Positions 9,281-18,040 of a stretch of DNA of 38,215 bases are shown here, one piece after another. The notes under the pieces were generated by a model. That model was not told the origin of the DNA and ran no database searches. It saw nothing but the letters and a program-made list of their open reading frames with translations. The stretch comes from an uncultured Rhodospirillaceae bacterium (GTDB lineage Bacteria; Pseudomonadota; Alphaproteobacteria; MPNO01; UBA2964). Location: positions 1 through 38,215 of the forward strand of contig CAJXEC010000011.1 of assembly GCA_913052165.1 (NCBI GenBank). The letters run 5' to 3'. The translations under genes were made by a program, and so were the position numbers. Within the stretch, counting starts at the first letter, position 1, and each line of letters begins with the position of its first letter.

Positions 9281-9897
9281 ACGTTCTTTTAATCCAGGGT
9301 AGTACCATTTGCTCTACAATGAAGGCTAAATCTTACAAAAGTCTCCTTGCGGTAAGCCTGATGATCTTGTTGACAGGGTGTAGCTCTGCTCGCGATATTG
9401 TGGGGCTCAGCAAACAATCGCCTGATGAGTTTGAAGTGGTGACTAGGGCCCCATTGAGCTTGCCCCCTGATTATGGCCTCCGTGTGCCGGTCCCGAATAT
9501 CAATAGAACTCAGGAAAAATCTCTGAGGGGGGGCGTAGATAAACTGATTCAAGCGAGAGGTTCCCAATCACTAGGTCAAAAATTGTCACGAGTAGACCAA
9601 TCGGATGCAATTTCTCCCGCAGAGGATGCGATTTTGGGCCGCGCTCAGGCTAAGATTTCCAATCAATCCATCCGCGCAGAGATAAATAGTGATAACAAAA
9701 CGATCAGCGGCACCGACAAAAAGCTCATAGAGAAAATTATATTTTGGCAGGGCACCAAAAAGCCGGGAGCTGTTCTTGACCCTGAAAAAGAGACCGAACG
9801 GATAAAAGGTTTGAAATCGGATGGCAAACCAATAGGTAATAGTGATGTGCCTGTGATAGAAAGAGCCGATCGGGGTTTACTTGACGGACTGTTTTGA
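9277..9897 (+). CDS. DUF3035 lipoprotein, BamF-like
   Basis: A predicted outer-membrane lipoprotein: the hydrophobic stretch 'LLAVSLMILLTGC' ends in a lipobox (L-T-G-C). The mature part opens with 'SPDEFEVVTRAPLSLPPDYGLRVP', the hallmark of DUF3035. In Caulobacter the family member BamF belongs to the outer-membrane beta-barrel assembly complex; that role here is by family analogy. The ATG at 9277 overlaps the lspA stop (ATGA) and has AAGG just upstream. An in-frame ATG at 9319 would give a tidier signal peptide (MKAKSYKS...) but lacks a clear ribosome site, so the start is not settled. Confidence 0.82.
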   Translation: MNVLLIQGSTICSTMKAKSYKSLLAVSLMILLTGCSSARDIVGLSKQSPDEFEVVTRAPLSLPPDYGLRVPVPNINRTQEKSLRGGVDKLIQARGSQSLGQKLSRVDQSDAISPAEDAILGRAQAKISNQSIRAEINSDNKTISGTDKKLIEKIIFWQGTKKPGAVLDPEKETERIKGLKSDGKPIGNSDVPVIERADRGLLDGLF

Positions 9898-10018
9898 CCT
9901 TTTTTTACAGAGTCCGCAAAACCTCTCCGATTAAAGAACACTTGATTTTGCTCACGGGTCCAAAATAACCATTCGGCAATGGAATATCTGACAAACTGTG
10001 TGAACTAACGGTGCAGTT

Positions 10019-11356
10019 ATGATACGTTTTTTATTATTAGCTCTGTCATCAATGGCCCTTTTTAGTTTTTCGGGCAAGACAGAGGTTTTTAACCCCGAGA
10101 CTCATACCTTAAGCAACGGCATGCAAGTCGTTGTGGTTACAAATCGAAGTGCGCCAGCCGTGGTCCATATGGTATGGTACAAGGTTGGAGCAGCAGATGA
10201 ACCGCGAGGTCAATCTGGCATTGCACATTTTCTTGAACACCTAATGTTCAAGGGAACGAAATACACCCCACCAGGCGAATTTTCAAAAATAGTTTCACGT
10301 AATGGCGGGACGGATAATGCCTTCACATCTCAAGATTTTACAGCTTATTATCAAAAGGTTGCTCGGACCAAGTTAGAATTGGTAATGAAACTCGAGGCTG
10401 AGCGCATGACTAACCTTGTCCTTTCTGAAAAAGACGTACTTTCCGAGAGAGACGTTGTTTTGGAGGAACGAGCCTCTAGAACAGATAATAGCCCTTCTGC
10501 GCAGTTATTTGAGGCGCAGCAAACAGCTCTTTACCTAAATCATCCATATCGAAACCCTGTTATTGGTTGGGAACATGAAATTAGAGAATTGAGTGCAGAA
10601 AATGCGTTGAGCTTTTATAAAAAATTCTACGCCCCCAATAATGCTATCCTTATTGTTGCAGGGGATGTTTCGTTGAAGGAAATCAAACCGCTTGCGGAGA
10701 AATATTACGGGCCTATTCCGGGCGGCGCTGAGATAGTAAGGTCCAGAATCTTGGAGCCGAAGCATAGAGCCGCTCGAAGAGTTTCTCTATCGAGCACACA
10801 AGTAAGGCAACCAAGTCTCAGCAGGGTATATATTACTTCGTCTTATCGAACGGCACAGAAGCGAGAGGCATACGCGCTCCAAGTTCTTGCAGAAATAATT
10901 GGGGGCGGAACGCGGTCTCGTTTATATCGAAGCCTTGTTTTGGATCAGAAAAAGGCGATATCTGTCTCTGCCTGGTATAATCCAACAGCGCTTGATTACG
11001 GAGAGTTTGGCATTTCGGTTACGCCGCGGGGCAATCTGTCGTTAGCACAAATTGAAAAGGCACTAGATAGAGAACTTTTGGAAATTAAAACTAAAAGTAT
11101 TTCCGCTGATGAGATCAAACGGGCAGCGAAAAAGTTAACCGCGGAGGCGGTCTACGCCAGGGACTCACTGATGGCAGCCCCAAATATCATCGGTCGCGCG
11201 CTTACGACCGGTCAATCACTGGAAAACTTGGAAGCTTGGCCCGAGAGGATTATGAGTGTTCGTATCGAGGATGTCGTTGCCGCGGCTAATGAAACCCTAG
11301 TACTGAGAAATTCAGTGACTAGTCTTTTGACGCCTAAGAAAAGAGGAGTGCAGTAA
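10019..11356 (+). CDS. M16 family zinc peptidase (pitrilysin/insulinase type), active form
   Basis: 445 residues with an N-terminal hydrophobic signal ('MIRFLLLALSSMALFSFSG') suggesting export to the periplasm. The inverted zinc motif HxxEH is intact in 'HFLEHLMFKGT' (H70, E73, H74), followed by the downstream glutamate region 'SERDVVLEERASR'. The C-terminal M16 domain carries 'IIGGGTRSRLYRSLV'. Related processing peptidases work with a second M16 subunit that lacks the zinc motif, and such a protein is encoded next. The natural substrate is unknown. The stop is one base before the TTG of the next gene. Confidence 0.92.
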   Translation: MIRFLLLALSSMALFSFSGKTEVFNPETHTLSNGMQVVVVTNRSAPAVVHMVWYKVGAADEPRGQSGIAHFLEHLMFKGTKYTPPGEFSKIVSRNGGTDNAFTSQDFTAYYQKVARTKLELVMKLEAERMTNLVLSEKDVLSERDVVLEERASRTDNSPSAQLFEAQQTALYLNHPYRNPVIGWEHEIRELSAENALSFYKKFYAPNNAILIVAGDVSLKEIKPLAEKYYGPIPGGAEIVRSRILEPKHRAARRVSLSSTQVRQPSLSRVYITSSYRTAQKREAYALQVLAEIIGGGTRSRLYRSLVLDQKKAISVSAWYNPTALDYGEFGISVTPRGNLSLAQIEKALDRELLEIKTKSISADEIKRAAKKLTAEAVYARDSLMAAPNIIGRALTTGQSLENLEAWPERIMSVRIEDVVAAANETLVLRNSVTSLLTPKKRGVQ

Positions 11357-11357
11357 G

Positions 11358-12683
11358 TTGAAAAAATGGCTTATCCAGCTTGCTGTCTTAGCTTTACTGA
11401 GTGTCTTTCCAATAGAATTTGGCTGGGCGGTTGATATAAAAAAGGTCGAGAGTAAAAGTGGAATTAGAGCTTGGCTCATTCGAAATCCCTCAGTGCCGGT
11501 AATCTCAATGTCTTTTGCATTTCGCTCGGGGGCCGTGTCAGATCCGACGGGAAAAGAAGGAAGAGCACAATTTGTCGCCTCAATGTTGGATGAAGGCGCC
11601 GGTGATTTAAACTCCGAGGCATTTCAAGAAAAAATAGAGGATCTCTCCGTGCGTCTGCGATTTAGGGCAAGCTTGGAGATATTTTCCGGATCAATTCAAA
11701 CTCTAAAACAGAACCGCGCCGAAGCTTTCAAGTTGCTCGCGTTAGCTCTTAATAAACCGCGTTTTGACCAGGATCCCTTTTTACGGGTTCGAGCTCAATT
11801 GAGTGCCTCTTTGAGGTTAGATCAAGAAGATCCTGATAGAATAGCTTCTCGGGTGTGGTACCGATCTGTATTTGGCAATCATCCATATGGACGACCCATT
11901 GGGGGTACGTTAGCCTCAATTTATAACATTAAGAGAGAAGACCTAGTTTCCTTCTCTAATTCTTTTTTTAGTCGAAAAAATTTGTTGATAGGGGTCGCTG
12001 GAGACATTGGCCCAGATGAACTATCTGTGAGGTTGGATGAGATTTTTGGCGACCTGCCTCTCGGAACTGATCGAGAGACGCTTGCCGAGCCAGAGATTCA
12101 GTTGGAGGGTAAGACGATAGTTGTTGAAAAATCACTCCCTCAAAGCGTCGCATTATTTGGGCACCGTGGTTTAAAGCGAACCGATCCTGACTGGTATGCC
12201 GCTTATATCGTCAACAGAATACTTGGTGGTGGAGGTTTCTCATCGCGCTTGATGGAGGAAGTAAGAGAAAAACGGGGTCTTGCTTATGGTGTTTACAGTT
12301 GGTTGAATCCCCTTGAAAGCGTGGGCTTAATTATGGGAAGCGTAGCTACCTCTAATTCTCGAGTTAAGGACTCGTTGGAAATTATCCGTGAGGAGTGGCG
12401 TAAAATGTCAGAGCTCGCAATTTCAGACAAAGAATTACAAGAAGCAAAAAATTATATTAATGGTTCTTTTCCCTTGCGTTTGGACTCATCCAGAAGAATC
12501 GCGCAAATGTTATTAGCAGTGCAGGTCAACAGATTGGGAGTCAAATATTTAAATCGTCGGGCTCATATAATTAATTCCGTAACCAGAGACCAAGTAAAAA
12601 AGGCAGCAAAGCGCCTCCTGGATCCAGGGCTATTTACAGTTGTTGTCGTAGGCAAACCTGCAGGAATATCCTCTTCTCAATAA
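11358..12683 (+). CDS. M16 family protein without zinc motif (probable partner subunit)
   Basis: 441 residues with a signal peptide ('MKKWLIQLAVLALLSVFPIEFGWA'). The sequence aligning with HxxEH is 'RAQFVASMLDEGAG', so His, Glu and His are replaced by Gln, Ala and Ser. The protein should therefore not be a zinc peptidase by itself. The glycine-rich loop 'ILGGGGFSSRLMEEVREKRGLAYGVYS' is well kept, as in substrate-holding subunits of heterodimeric M16B peptidases. TTG is the only sensible start; it follows the preceding stop by one base. Pairing of the two products is inferred from family precedent and adjacency. Confidence 0.9.
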   Translation: MKKWLIQLAVLALLSVFPIEFGWAVDIKKVESKSGIRAWLIRNPSVPVISMSFAFRSGAVSDPTGKEGRAQFVASMLDEGAGDLNSEAFQEKIEDLSVRLRFRASLEIFSGSIQTLKQNRAEAFKLLALALNKPRFDQDPFLRVRAQLSASLRLDQEDPDRIASRVWYRSVFGNHPYGRPIGGTLASIYNIKREDLVSFSNSFFSRKNLLIGVAGDIGPDELSVRLDEIFGDLPLGTDRETLAEPEIQLEGKTIVVEKSLPQSVALFGHRGLKRTDPDWYAAYIVNRILGGGGFSSRLMEEVREKRGLAYGVYSWLNPLESVGLIMGSVATSNSRVKDSLEIIREEWRKMSELAISDKELQEAKNYINGSFPLRLDSSRRIAQMLLAVQVNRLGVKYLNRRAHIINSVTRDQVKKAAKRLLDPGLFTVVVVGKPAGISSSQ

Positions 12684-13424
12684 CTAGGAAAGAGCTTTCC
12701 TTACTAAATTGAGCCCCGCTAGAGCAAGCAATAAGAAGACCCCTATCCTGAATCTTTCCTCAGAAATCAAACGACGTATTTTTTCGCCTAAATACATGCC
12801 GACCATTGCGGGCAGCATTGCTAGAGCTGATATTGGCAGATTTTCCAGATTTAAGATCCGTCTTTGCCATAGGGCCAGTAAAAGAAACATCCCGGCTATA
12901 AAAAAAGTAATCCCGAGGGCTTGGACAAAAAGGTCTTTTCTTAATCCCAAAGCTTGAAAATATATTATCGTCGGGATCGCGATCACTCCGGTCATCCCAC
13001 CCATCAGTCCTGCCGCTATTCCAGTGACGGGCGAGAGCCAAAATTTATGTTTGTGCGACACCGTGACATGGAATGCGAATATATTGACAAGAGCATAAAC
13101 TGTAATCACAGCCCCAAGTATCATAATTATGAGCGCCGTATCAACATTCATGAGTATGTAGACTCCAGCGAATGTAAATACACATGCAGGTACTATAAGA
13201 GGCCAGTATTGGGATATGAGAAAGCGCGAATTTCCCCCCCGAATGGCTTGGAAAAAATTGGTGGCGAGAATTGGGATAACCAACAGAGGAACAGCAATGC
13301 GCAAATCGATCACCTGCGTCATCAACGCAACTGAGGTGAGCGGCAAACCCATTCCAACGACCCCCTTGATGAGGCCGCCTGAAAAAAATGCCAGGAAACA
13401 AATCGTGAAAATCATTACATCCAA
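12684..13424 (-). CDS. TauE/SafE family membrane permease
   Basis: A 246-residue, strongly hydrophobic protein with about eight membrane segments. It carries the two half-repeats typical of the sulfite exporter TauE/SafE (DUF81) family: 'FFSGGLIKGVVGMGLPL' near the N-terminus and 'GIAAGLMGGMTGVIAIPTIIYF' in the middle. Family members move sulfite, sulfoacetate or other organic anions; the substrate here cannot be told. The start is TTG at 13424 with AAGGAA ten bases upstream, while an in-frame ATG at 13415 lacks a site. Its stop abuts the stop of the convergent M16 gene with no spacer. Confidence 0.85.
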   Translation of the reverse strand: MDVMIFTICFLAFFSGGLIKGVVGMGLPLTSVALMTQVIDLRIAVPLLVIPILATNFFQAIRGGNSRFLISQYWPLIVPACVFTFAGVYILMNVDTALIIMILGAVITVYALVNIFAFHVTVSHKHKFWLSPVTGIAAGLMGGMTGVIAIPTIIYFQALGLRKDLFVQALGITFFIAGMFLLLALWQRRILNLENLPISALAMLPAMVGMYLGEKIRRLISEERFRIGVFLLLALAGLNLVRKALS

Positions 13425-13546
13425 GATAGTGAAATTCCTTTGATCAGCTGAGCACTGCAGAAGTTTTCAAATTTGATTCTCTTTATCTATATTTGGATAA
13501 TATTTTCACGACTCGTGGGTTTGGGCTACCTTAAGATTTTTATATC

Positions 13547-14845
13547 ATGAGCTATACTCAAGACATATCTTGCTGTTTGGCACAGCAAATAGGGGAGTCT
13601 GGATTAGAAGACAAAGAAATTGTTTTTCTTCTGGATCGCTTGAGGCCTATTTTAGAAGCATTGAGAAACGCGCATGCAATAAATGATTTGTCTGTCCTGG
13701 ACACACCTAATATAGATGACCTTAGCAGTTTAACGACCCTTTCCAGAAAATGGAGAGAAAAATTTGAGACTGTTTGGATCCTTGGCGCTGGCGGTTCGAG
13801 CCTTGGCGGCAAGATGCTTTACGAACTCTCTGAAAAAAAAGCCAACCCCTCAGAGAGCTCTCCACGAGTTGTTTTTTTCGAGAATATCGATCCATTTACG
13901 TTTCAGAAAGCGCTTCAAAATTGTGACTTTGATAAAACCGGTGTGCTGGCAATATCTAAATCTGGAGAGACCTTGGAAACCGTCGCACAATTGTCGCTTT
14001 GCTTGTCAGCTTGGAACCAAGCCGGGATCGATAGATTGTCCGATCAATTTATGGCTATTAGTCAGCCAGGTCAGAATTCACTCAGGATAATATGCGAAAA
14101 AACGAATATACCTGTTTTAGATCATGATCCAAGGATAGGTGGCAGATATTCGATTCTCTCTCTCGTGGGAGTCCTGCCGGCATTGATTGCAGGCGTCAAT
14201 GGTGGAGATTTACGAGACGGTGCCAAAGTTGTTTTAGATCATTTTCTGTCGGGGTGTGATCCTCAAAGCTTTGCCCCAGCGATCGGCGCAGCAATGTCGG
14301 TGGGACTAGCGGAGAAAAAAAACATCACTCAGACAGTTTTGATGCCTTACTGCGATCGTCTAAATTTATTTGGCAGATGGTATCGTCAACTCTGGGCGGA
14401 GAGTCTCGGTAAAAATGGTATTGGGACTACACCGATAGATGCGTTAGGAGCCGTTGATCAGCATAGTCAGATGCAGCTCTATTTGGATGGCCCCTCGGAT
14501 AAAATGTTCACCTTTATTAGGGTCGTTAACTCAGAGGCTGGAGAAAAAATTAAAATACCTTCGCTTGTTGGATCCGACTTGCGAATCTTAGACGGTAGGA
14601 CTTTAAATGAGCTGATGGATGTTCAATACCGTGCGGCGGCAATCGCGCTTAAAGAGAGGGGTCGGCCCTGTCGAACTATTGAAATTGAGTCGGTCAACGA
14701 GAGGGTGGTTGGCGGTTTGATCATGCACTTCATTTTTGAGACGATCCTATCGGGTCATTTGCTTAATGTTGATCCTCTAGATCAACCAGCAGTTGAAATT
14801 GCCAAACGCTTTGCCAAAAAATTTTTGCGGGATTTGGAAGCTTAA
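13547..14845 (+). CDS. pgi: Glucose-6-phosphate isomerase, short form
   Basis: Interconverts glucose 6-phosphate and fructose 6-phosphate in the cytosol. Sugar-isomerase (SIS) features are 'ILGAGGSSLGGK', 'AISKSGETLET', the PGI signature 'IGGRYSILS' and 'TPIDALGAVDQHSQMQLY'. At 432 residues it is over 100 shorter than the E. coli type and lacks the classical second signature near the C-terminus, as in other short bacterial forms. The 122-bp gap to the divergent TauE gene probably holds its promoter, but I see no convincing -35/-10 pair. The stop overlaps the mutL start (TAATG). Confidence 0.9.
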   Translation: MSYTQDISCCLAQQIGESGLEDKEIVFLLDRLRPILEALRNAHAINDLSVLDTPNIDDLSSLTTLSRKWREKFETVWILGAGGSSLGGKMLYELSEKKANPSESSPRVVFFENIDPFTFQKALQNCDFDKTGVLAISKSGETLETVAQLSLCLSAWNQAGIDRLSDQFMAISQPGQNSLRIICEKTNIPVLDHDPRIGGRYSILSLVGVLPALIAGVNGGDLRDGAKVVLDHFLSGCDPQSFAPAIGAAMSVGLAEKKNITQTVLMPYCDRLNLFGRWYRQLWAESLGKNGIGTTPIDALGAVDQHSQMQLYLDGPSDKMFTFIRVVNSEAGEKIKIPSLVGSDLRILDGRTLNELMDVQYRAAAIALKERGRPCRTIEIESVNERVVGGLIMHFIFETILSGHLLNVDPLDQPAVEIAKRFAKKFLRDLEA

Positions 14846-16653
14846 TGCCTATTCGCCTGTTGCCAGAAATTACAATCAACCGAATTGCGGCTGGGGAGGT
14901 GGTAGAAAGGCCTGCGTCCGTAGCAAAAGAATTGGTTGAAAATGCTATTGATGCGGGTGCAAAGCGCATTGATCTTATATTGCGTGGTGGTGGTCAGGGT
15001 AAACTTATCGTCACTGACGATGGCCAAGGCATGTCAAAATCGGATCTAGAGTTATGCGTCGAGAGACATGCAACATCCAAGTTGCCCAATGACGATTTGA
15101 TTCAGATTCATGACCTTGGGTTTAGAGGGGAAGCCCTCCCGTCCATCGGATCTGTGGCTCGTCTAAGCATATCTAGTAAAAAAGCTGGCTCGGAAAGTGG
15201 CTGGAAAATTACTGTGTCGGGCGGGGCAAAAGATGGCTTCTGTCCGGCTGCTATAAGTGCTGGCACTCGCGTAGAGGTAAGCGATTTGTTCTATGCCACC
15301 CCGGCAAGGCTTAAATTTTTGAAGACGGAGCGCACAGAAGTAAATCACATACTTGAGACGGTAAAACGTCTTGCTATGGCTAGTCCGAATATTTCGTTCA
15401 CTGTATCGGATGAGAGAGGTGAGAAACTATCTCTGGTTGCGGAGCAAAATGACTTATTGGACCAGAAGATTAAGCGTCTTGGTGATGTAATGGGACGTAT
15501 TTTTATAGAAAACTCCGTCTCCCTTCATGCTGAACGGGGTGCCATGCGGCTAACTGGTTATGCAGGTTTGCCGACTTTGAACCAGTCCTTTGCGAGATCC
15601 CAATTCCTTTTTGTAAATGGACGCGCAGTTCGTGACCCGTTGTTGCGTGGTGCAGTTAGAGGTGCTTATCAAGATTTTCTTGCCCGTGACAGGCATCCAA
15701 TGGTTGCTCTTTATTTGGAAGTGCCTTCCCAAGAGGTTGATGTGAATGTTCACCCAATGAAAACCGAAATCAGGTTTCGAGAAGCTGGTGCAGTCAGGGG
15801 ATTAATTGTGGGTGCTTTAAAAAATGCTCTTGCCGAGGCGGGGTACCGTTCATCTTCCAGTGTTGCTCAGCAGGCGTTGGGAGCCTTCAGGACCGGGCAA
15901 AGTAGTTCCCTAACACGAATAAGCCAACGCGTCGGTGGAGCCGAAATATTCAAAGGTCAATCGAGCTCATTCTCAAATGCTTATGGTCCGCTCTCCGGTG
16001 CAGAAGATCTTTCAGCACCACCTGACACTTTTACAGGTATTACAAACGCAGAAAATGAGGGGCAAGATAACGTTTTTCCGTTGGGAGTCGCCAGGGCACA
16101 ACTTCATGAAACTTACATAGTTTCGCAGACTTCTGAGGGGATTGTAATCGTAGATCAGCATGCGGCGCATGAGCGCCTGCTCTATGAAGATATGAAGGAT
16201 GCTCTGGCGAAAGGGGGCGTAAAACGTCAGGGATTGCTTTTGCCGGAAATCGTGGAAATGGACCCTAGCGACTGCCAACGCGTTGTCGATCAACAGGAGC
16301 GCCTTGCAAAAGTTGGCTTGGTTATAGAGTCTTTTGGTACGGGTGCAATTGTGGTTAGAGAAGTGCCGGCCTTGTTGGGACAGACAGACGTAAAGAGTCT
16401 CATCAAGGATATAGTTGAGGACCTGGTTGAGCTCGGTGACAGTTTCTCCCTCGAGGAGAAGTTAGAAAATATTTGCGGAACAATGGCTTGCCACTCGAGT
16501 GTCAGAGCAGGAAGGCGTCTTAGTCAGCCGGAGATGAATGCGCTACTTAGGCAAATGGAAGTGACCCCGCACTCAGGTCAATGTAATCATGGCCGGCCAA
16601 CATATATCGAGCTTAAGCTTGAAGACATAGAAAAGCTCTTTGGGAGACGGTAA
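14845..16653 (+). CDS. mutL: DNA mismatch repair protein MutL, endonuclease type
   Basis: GHKL ATPase that links MutS mismatch recognition to strand removal. N-terminal motifs are 'IAAGEVVERPASVAKELVENAIDAGA', 'DDGQGM' and 'GFRGEALPSIGSVA'. The C-terminal domain carries the nicking-endonuclease set: 'DQHAAHERLLYE' (from residue 437), 'ACHSSVRAG', 'CNHGRP' and a terminal 'FGR'. The cell therefore probably uses methyl-independent repair, with MutL itself making the nick, unlike E. coli. At 602 residues it is of normal length. It shares one base with the end of pgi. Confidence 0.96.
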   Translation: MPIRLLPEITINRIAAGEVVERPASVAKELVENAIDAGAKRIDLILRGGGQGKLIVTDDGQGMSKSDLELCVERHATSKLPNDDLIQIHDLGFRGEALPSIGSVARLSISSKKAGSESGWKITVSGGAKDGFCPAAISAGTRVEVSDLFYATPARLKFLKTERTEVNHILETVKRLAMASPNISFTVSDERGEKLSLVAEQNDLLDQKIKRLGDVMGRIFIENSVSLHAERGAMRLTGYAGLPTLNQSFARSQFLFVNGRAVRDPLLRGAVRGAYQDFLARDRHPMVALYLEVPSQEVDVNVHPMKTEIRFREAGAVRGLIVGALKNALAEAGYRSSSSVAQQALGAFRTGQSSSLTRISQRVGGAEIFKGQSSSFSNAYGPLSGAEDLSAPPDTFTGITNAENEGQDNVFPLGVARAQLHETYIVSQTSEGIVIVDQHAAHERLLYEDMKDALAKGGVKRQGLLLPEIVEMDPSDCQRVVDQQERLAKVGLVIESFGTGAIVVREVPALLGQTDVKSLIKDIVEDLVELGDSFSLEEKLENICGTMACHSSVRAGRRLSQPEMNALLRQMEVTPHSGQCNHGRPTYIELKLEDIEKLFGRR

Positions 16654-16670
16654 AGACTATCTTTTTGGGG

Positions 16671-17246
16671 TTAGATGCCCTTAGTCGACCAGTTCAGAAA
16701 GGTAATTCTTGTTTTACCGTATTTTTTTTCCTGAAGAATTTTGGCTCTCCCCGGCCAATCGAGAATCTCATTCGAACTTGTTTCAACGACACATATCGCT
16801 CCGTTTTTTATCCAGCCGGCGGCAGACAAAGACCTAAGTGCCCGAGGTACAAGCTCTGTGAAATATGGAGGATCAAGAAATACCAAGGAGCATGGTTCTC
16901 TGGCGGGCGGGGGCGACAATGCGCTGCTGGAAATTATTTTCATCTTGTCGCTCAAAGCTAAATTCCTCGCATTCGTCCTGCAATAGTCTAGTGCAATTGG
17001 ATCCATATCTATGCAGCTAGCATGCTCTGCACCCCTAGATAAAGCTTCAAATGCCATCGCGCCGGTGCCACAAAATACATCGATTAGCCGCGAACCTCTA
17101 ACATGATCCTCGACGCCAATCTGCGTGTTACCATGACACAGGGTATTAAAGACTGCTTGACGGACCTTTTCGGCTGTTGGCCGAACACTTCCCTCGGGGG
17201 GGGCCAAGATTGTTTTTCCCCGATAATATCCAGAGGTTACTCGCAT
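16671..17246 (-). CDS. rsmD: 16S rRNA (guanine(966)-N2)-methyltransferase
   Basis: SAM-dependent methyltransferase modifying G966 of 16S rRNA. The 191-residue protein begins with the family block 'MRVTSGYYRGKTILAPP' and 'RPTAEKVRQAVFNTL'. The SAM-binding loop is 'LIDVFCGTGAMAFEALSRGA', and the catalytic 'LVFLDPPY' is present. Its start overlaps the end of the pseudouridine synthase gene by 10 bases on the same strand, so both rRNA modification genes form one operon. It converges with mutL, with 17 bp between stops. Confidence 0.95.
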   Translation of the reverse strand: MRVTSGYYRGKTILAPPEGSVRPTAEKVRQAVFNTLCHGNTQIGVEDHVRGSRLIDVFCGTGAMAFEALSRGAEHASCIDMDPIALDYCRTNARNLALSDKMKIISSSALSPPPAREPCSLVFLDPPYFTELVPRALRSLSAAGWIKNGAICVVETSSNEILDWPGRAKILQEKKYGKTRITFLNWSTKGI

Positions 17247-18022
17247 CGAGTATTTTTAAACTCTACTTTTTGTGCCTGTTTGGATCTGCTTCTTATGCCT
17301 TTCGACTTTTTGTGCGATCCTATTTGGTCTTCTATTACGCTCGCTGGGATCTCTTGCAGACCCCCGCGAGGTAAATTCCCTAGATGAAAAGGGCCGTATG
17401 AGATTCTTATTAATCTGTTCACCTCCAAACCCATATGGCTCATGACACGTCTTATTTCGCGGTTTTGGCCCTCCCGCAAGGATAACCTGAGCCAGCTATT
17501 GCTCGCCTTCTTTTCCTCAGTGATTGCTTCAATAGGGCCGTATTGAATGCCAGCAATCAACACCCCCGCTTGGAGACTTGCCAATAACTTTTCTTCGTAT
17601 TGTCCGAACACTCTCACCCGATATCGCCTCACCCATCCTGTCGATGGTAATTCAAGTTTTCGGGCGAGTGTGCCGTCATTTGTTAGGAGGATTAGGCCCT
17701 CGGAATTAAAATCAAGTCTTCCCACAAGCATACTACGGGGCATATTTTTTGGCAGTTGTTCAAAGAGGGTAGGTCGCCCTCTAGCATCATAATTTGTGCA
17801 AAGGACACCTGGTGCCTTGTGGTAACGCCACAATCTAACCCGTTCTGGCAAGTTGATTTTTTTTCCATCTACTTTGATGACATCCTCGTCAGATACGAGC
17901 GTCGCCGGGGTTTTTAAGATCCGATTGCCAACACTGACACGACCAGCATTAATCATTCGCTCTGCCTCTCGCCGAGAACAAACTCCGCTGCGCGACAACC
18001 TTTTTGCTACTCGTTCTGTCAT
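17237..18022 (-). CDS. rRNA pseudouridine synthase, RsuA/RluB/RluE family
   Basis: 261 residues. The N-terminal S4 RNA-binding domain is 'RVAKRLSRSGVCSRREAERMINAGRVSVGN' (residues 4-33). The catalytic domain has 'GRLDFNSEGLILLTNDG', with the nucleophilic Asp at about 104, and 'EGQNREIRRVMSHMGLEVNRLIRISYGPF'. These features fit RluB (23S U2605) best by linkage to rsmD, but RsuA and RluE are close relatives and the target base is not certain. The C-terminal tail is basic. It is first in the operon with rsmD. Confidence 0.92.
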   Translation of the reverse strand: MTERVAKRLSRSGVCSRREAERMINAGRVSVGNRILKTPATLVSDEDVIKVDGKKINLPERVRLWRYHKAPGVLCTNYDARGRPTLFEQLPKNMPRSMLVGRLDFNSEGLILLTNDGTLARKLELPSTGWVRRYRVRVFGQYEEKLLASLQAGVLIAGIQYGPIEAITEEKKASNSWLRLSLREGQNREIRRVMSHMGLEVNRLIRISYGPFHLGNLPRGGLQEIPASVIEDQIGSHKKSKGIRSRSKQAQKVEFKNTRCE

Positions 18023-18040
18023 TCTGCCTTAAATTTATAT

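Noticed and set aside
12681-12686. Possible missing gene or terminator between the M16 and TauE-type genes
   Set aside because: The two convergent stops are directly adjacent; there is no room for either, and the arrangement simply reflects a compact genome.
12954-13334. 126-residue plus-strand ORF opposite the TauE-type gene
   Set aside because: Composition is rich in His, Arg and Asn and unlike a folded protein; it mirrors the membrane protein on the minus strand.
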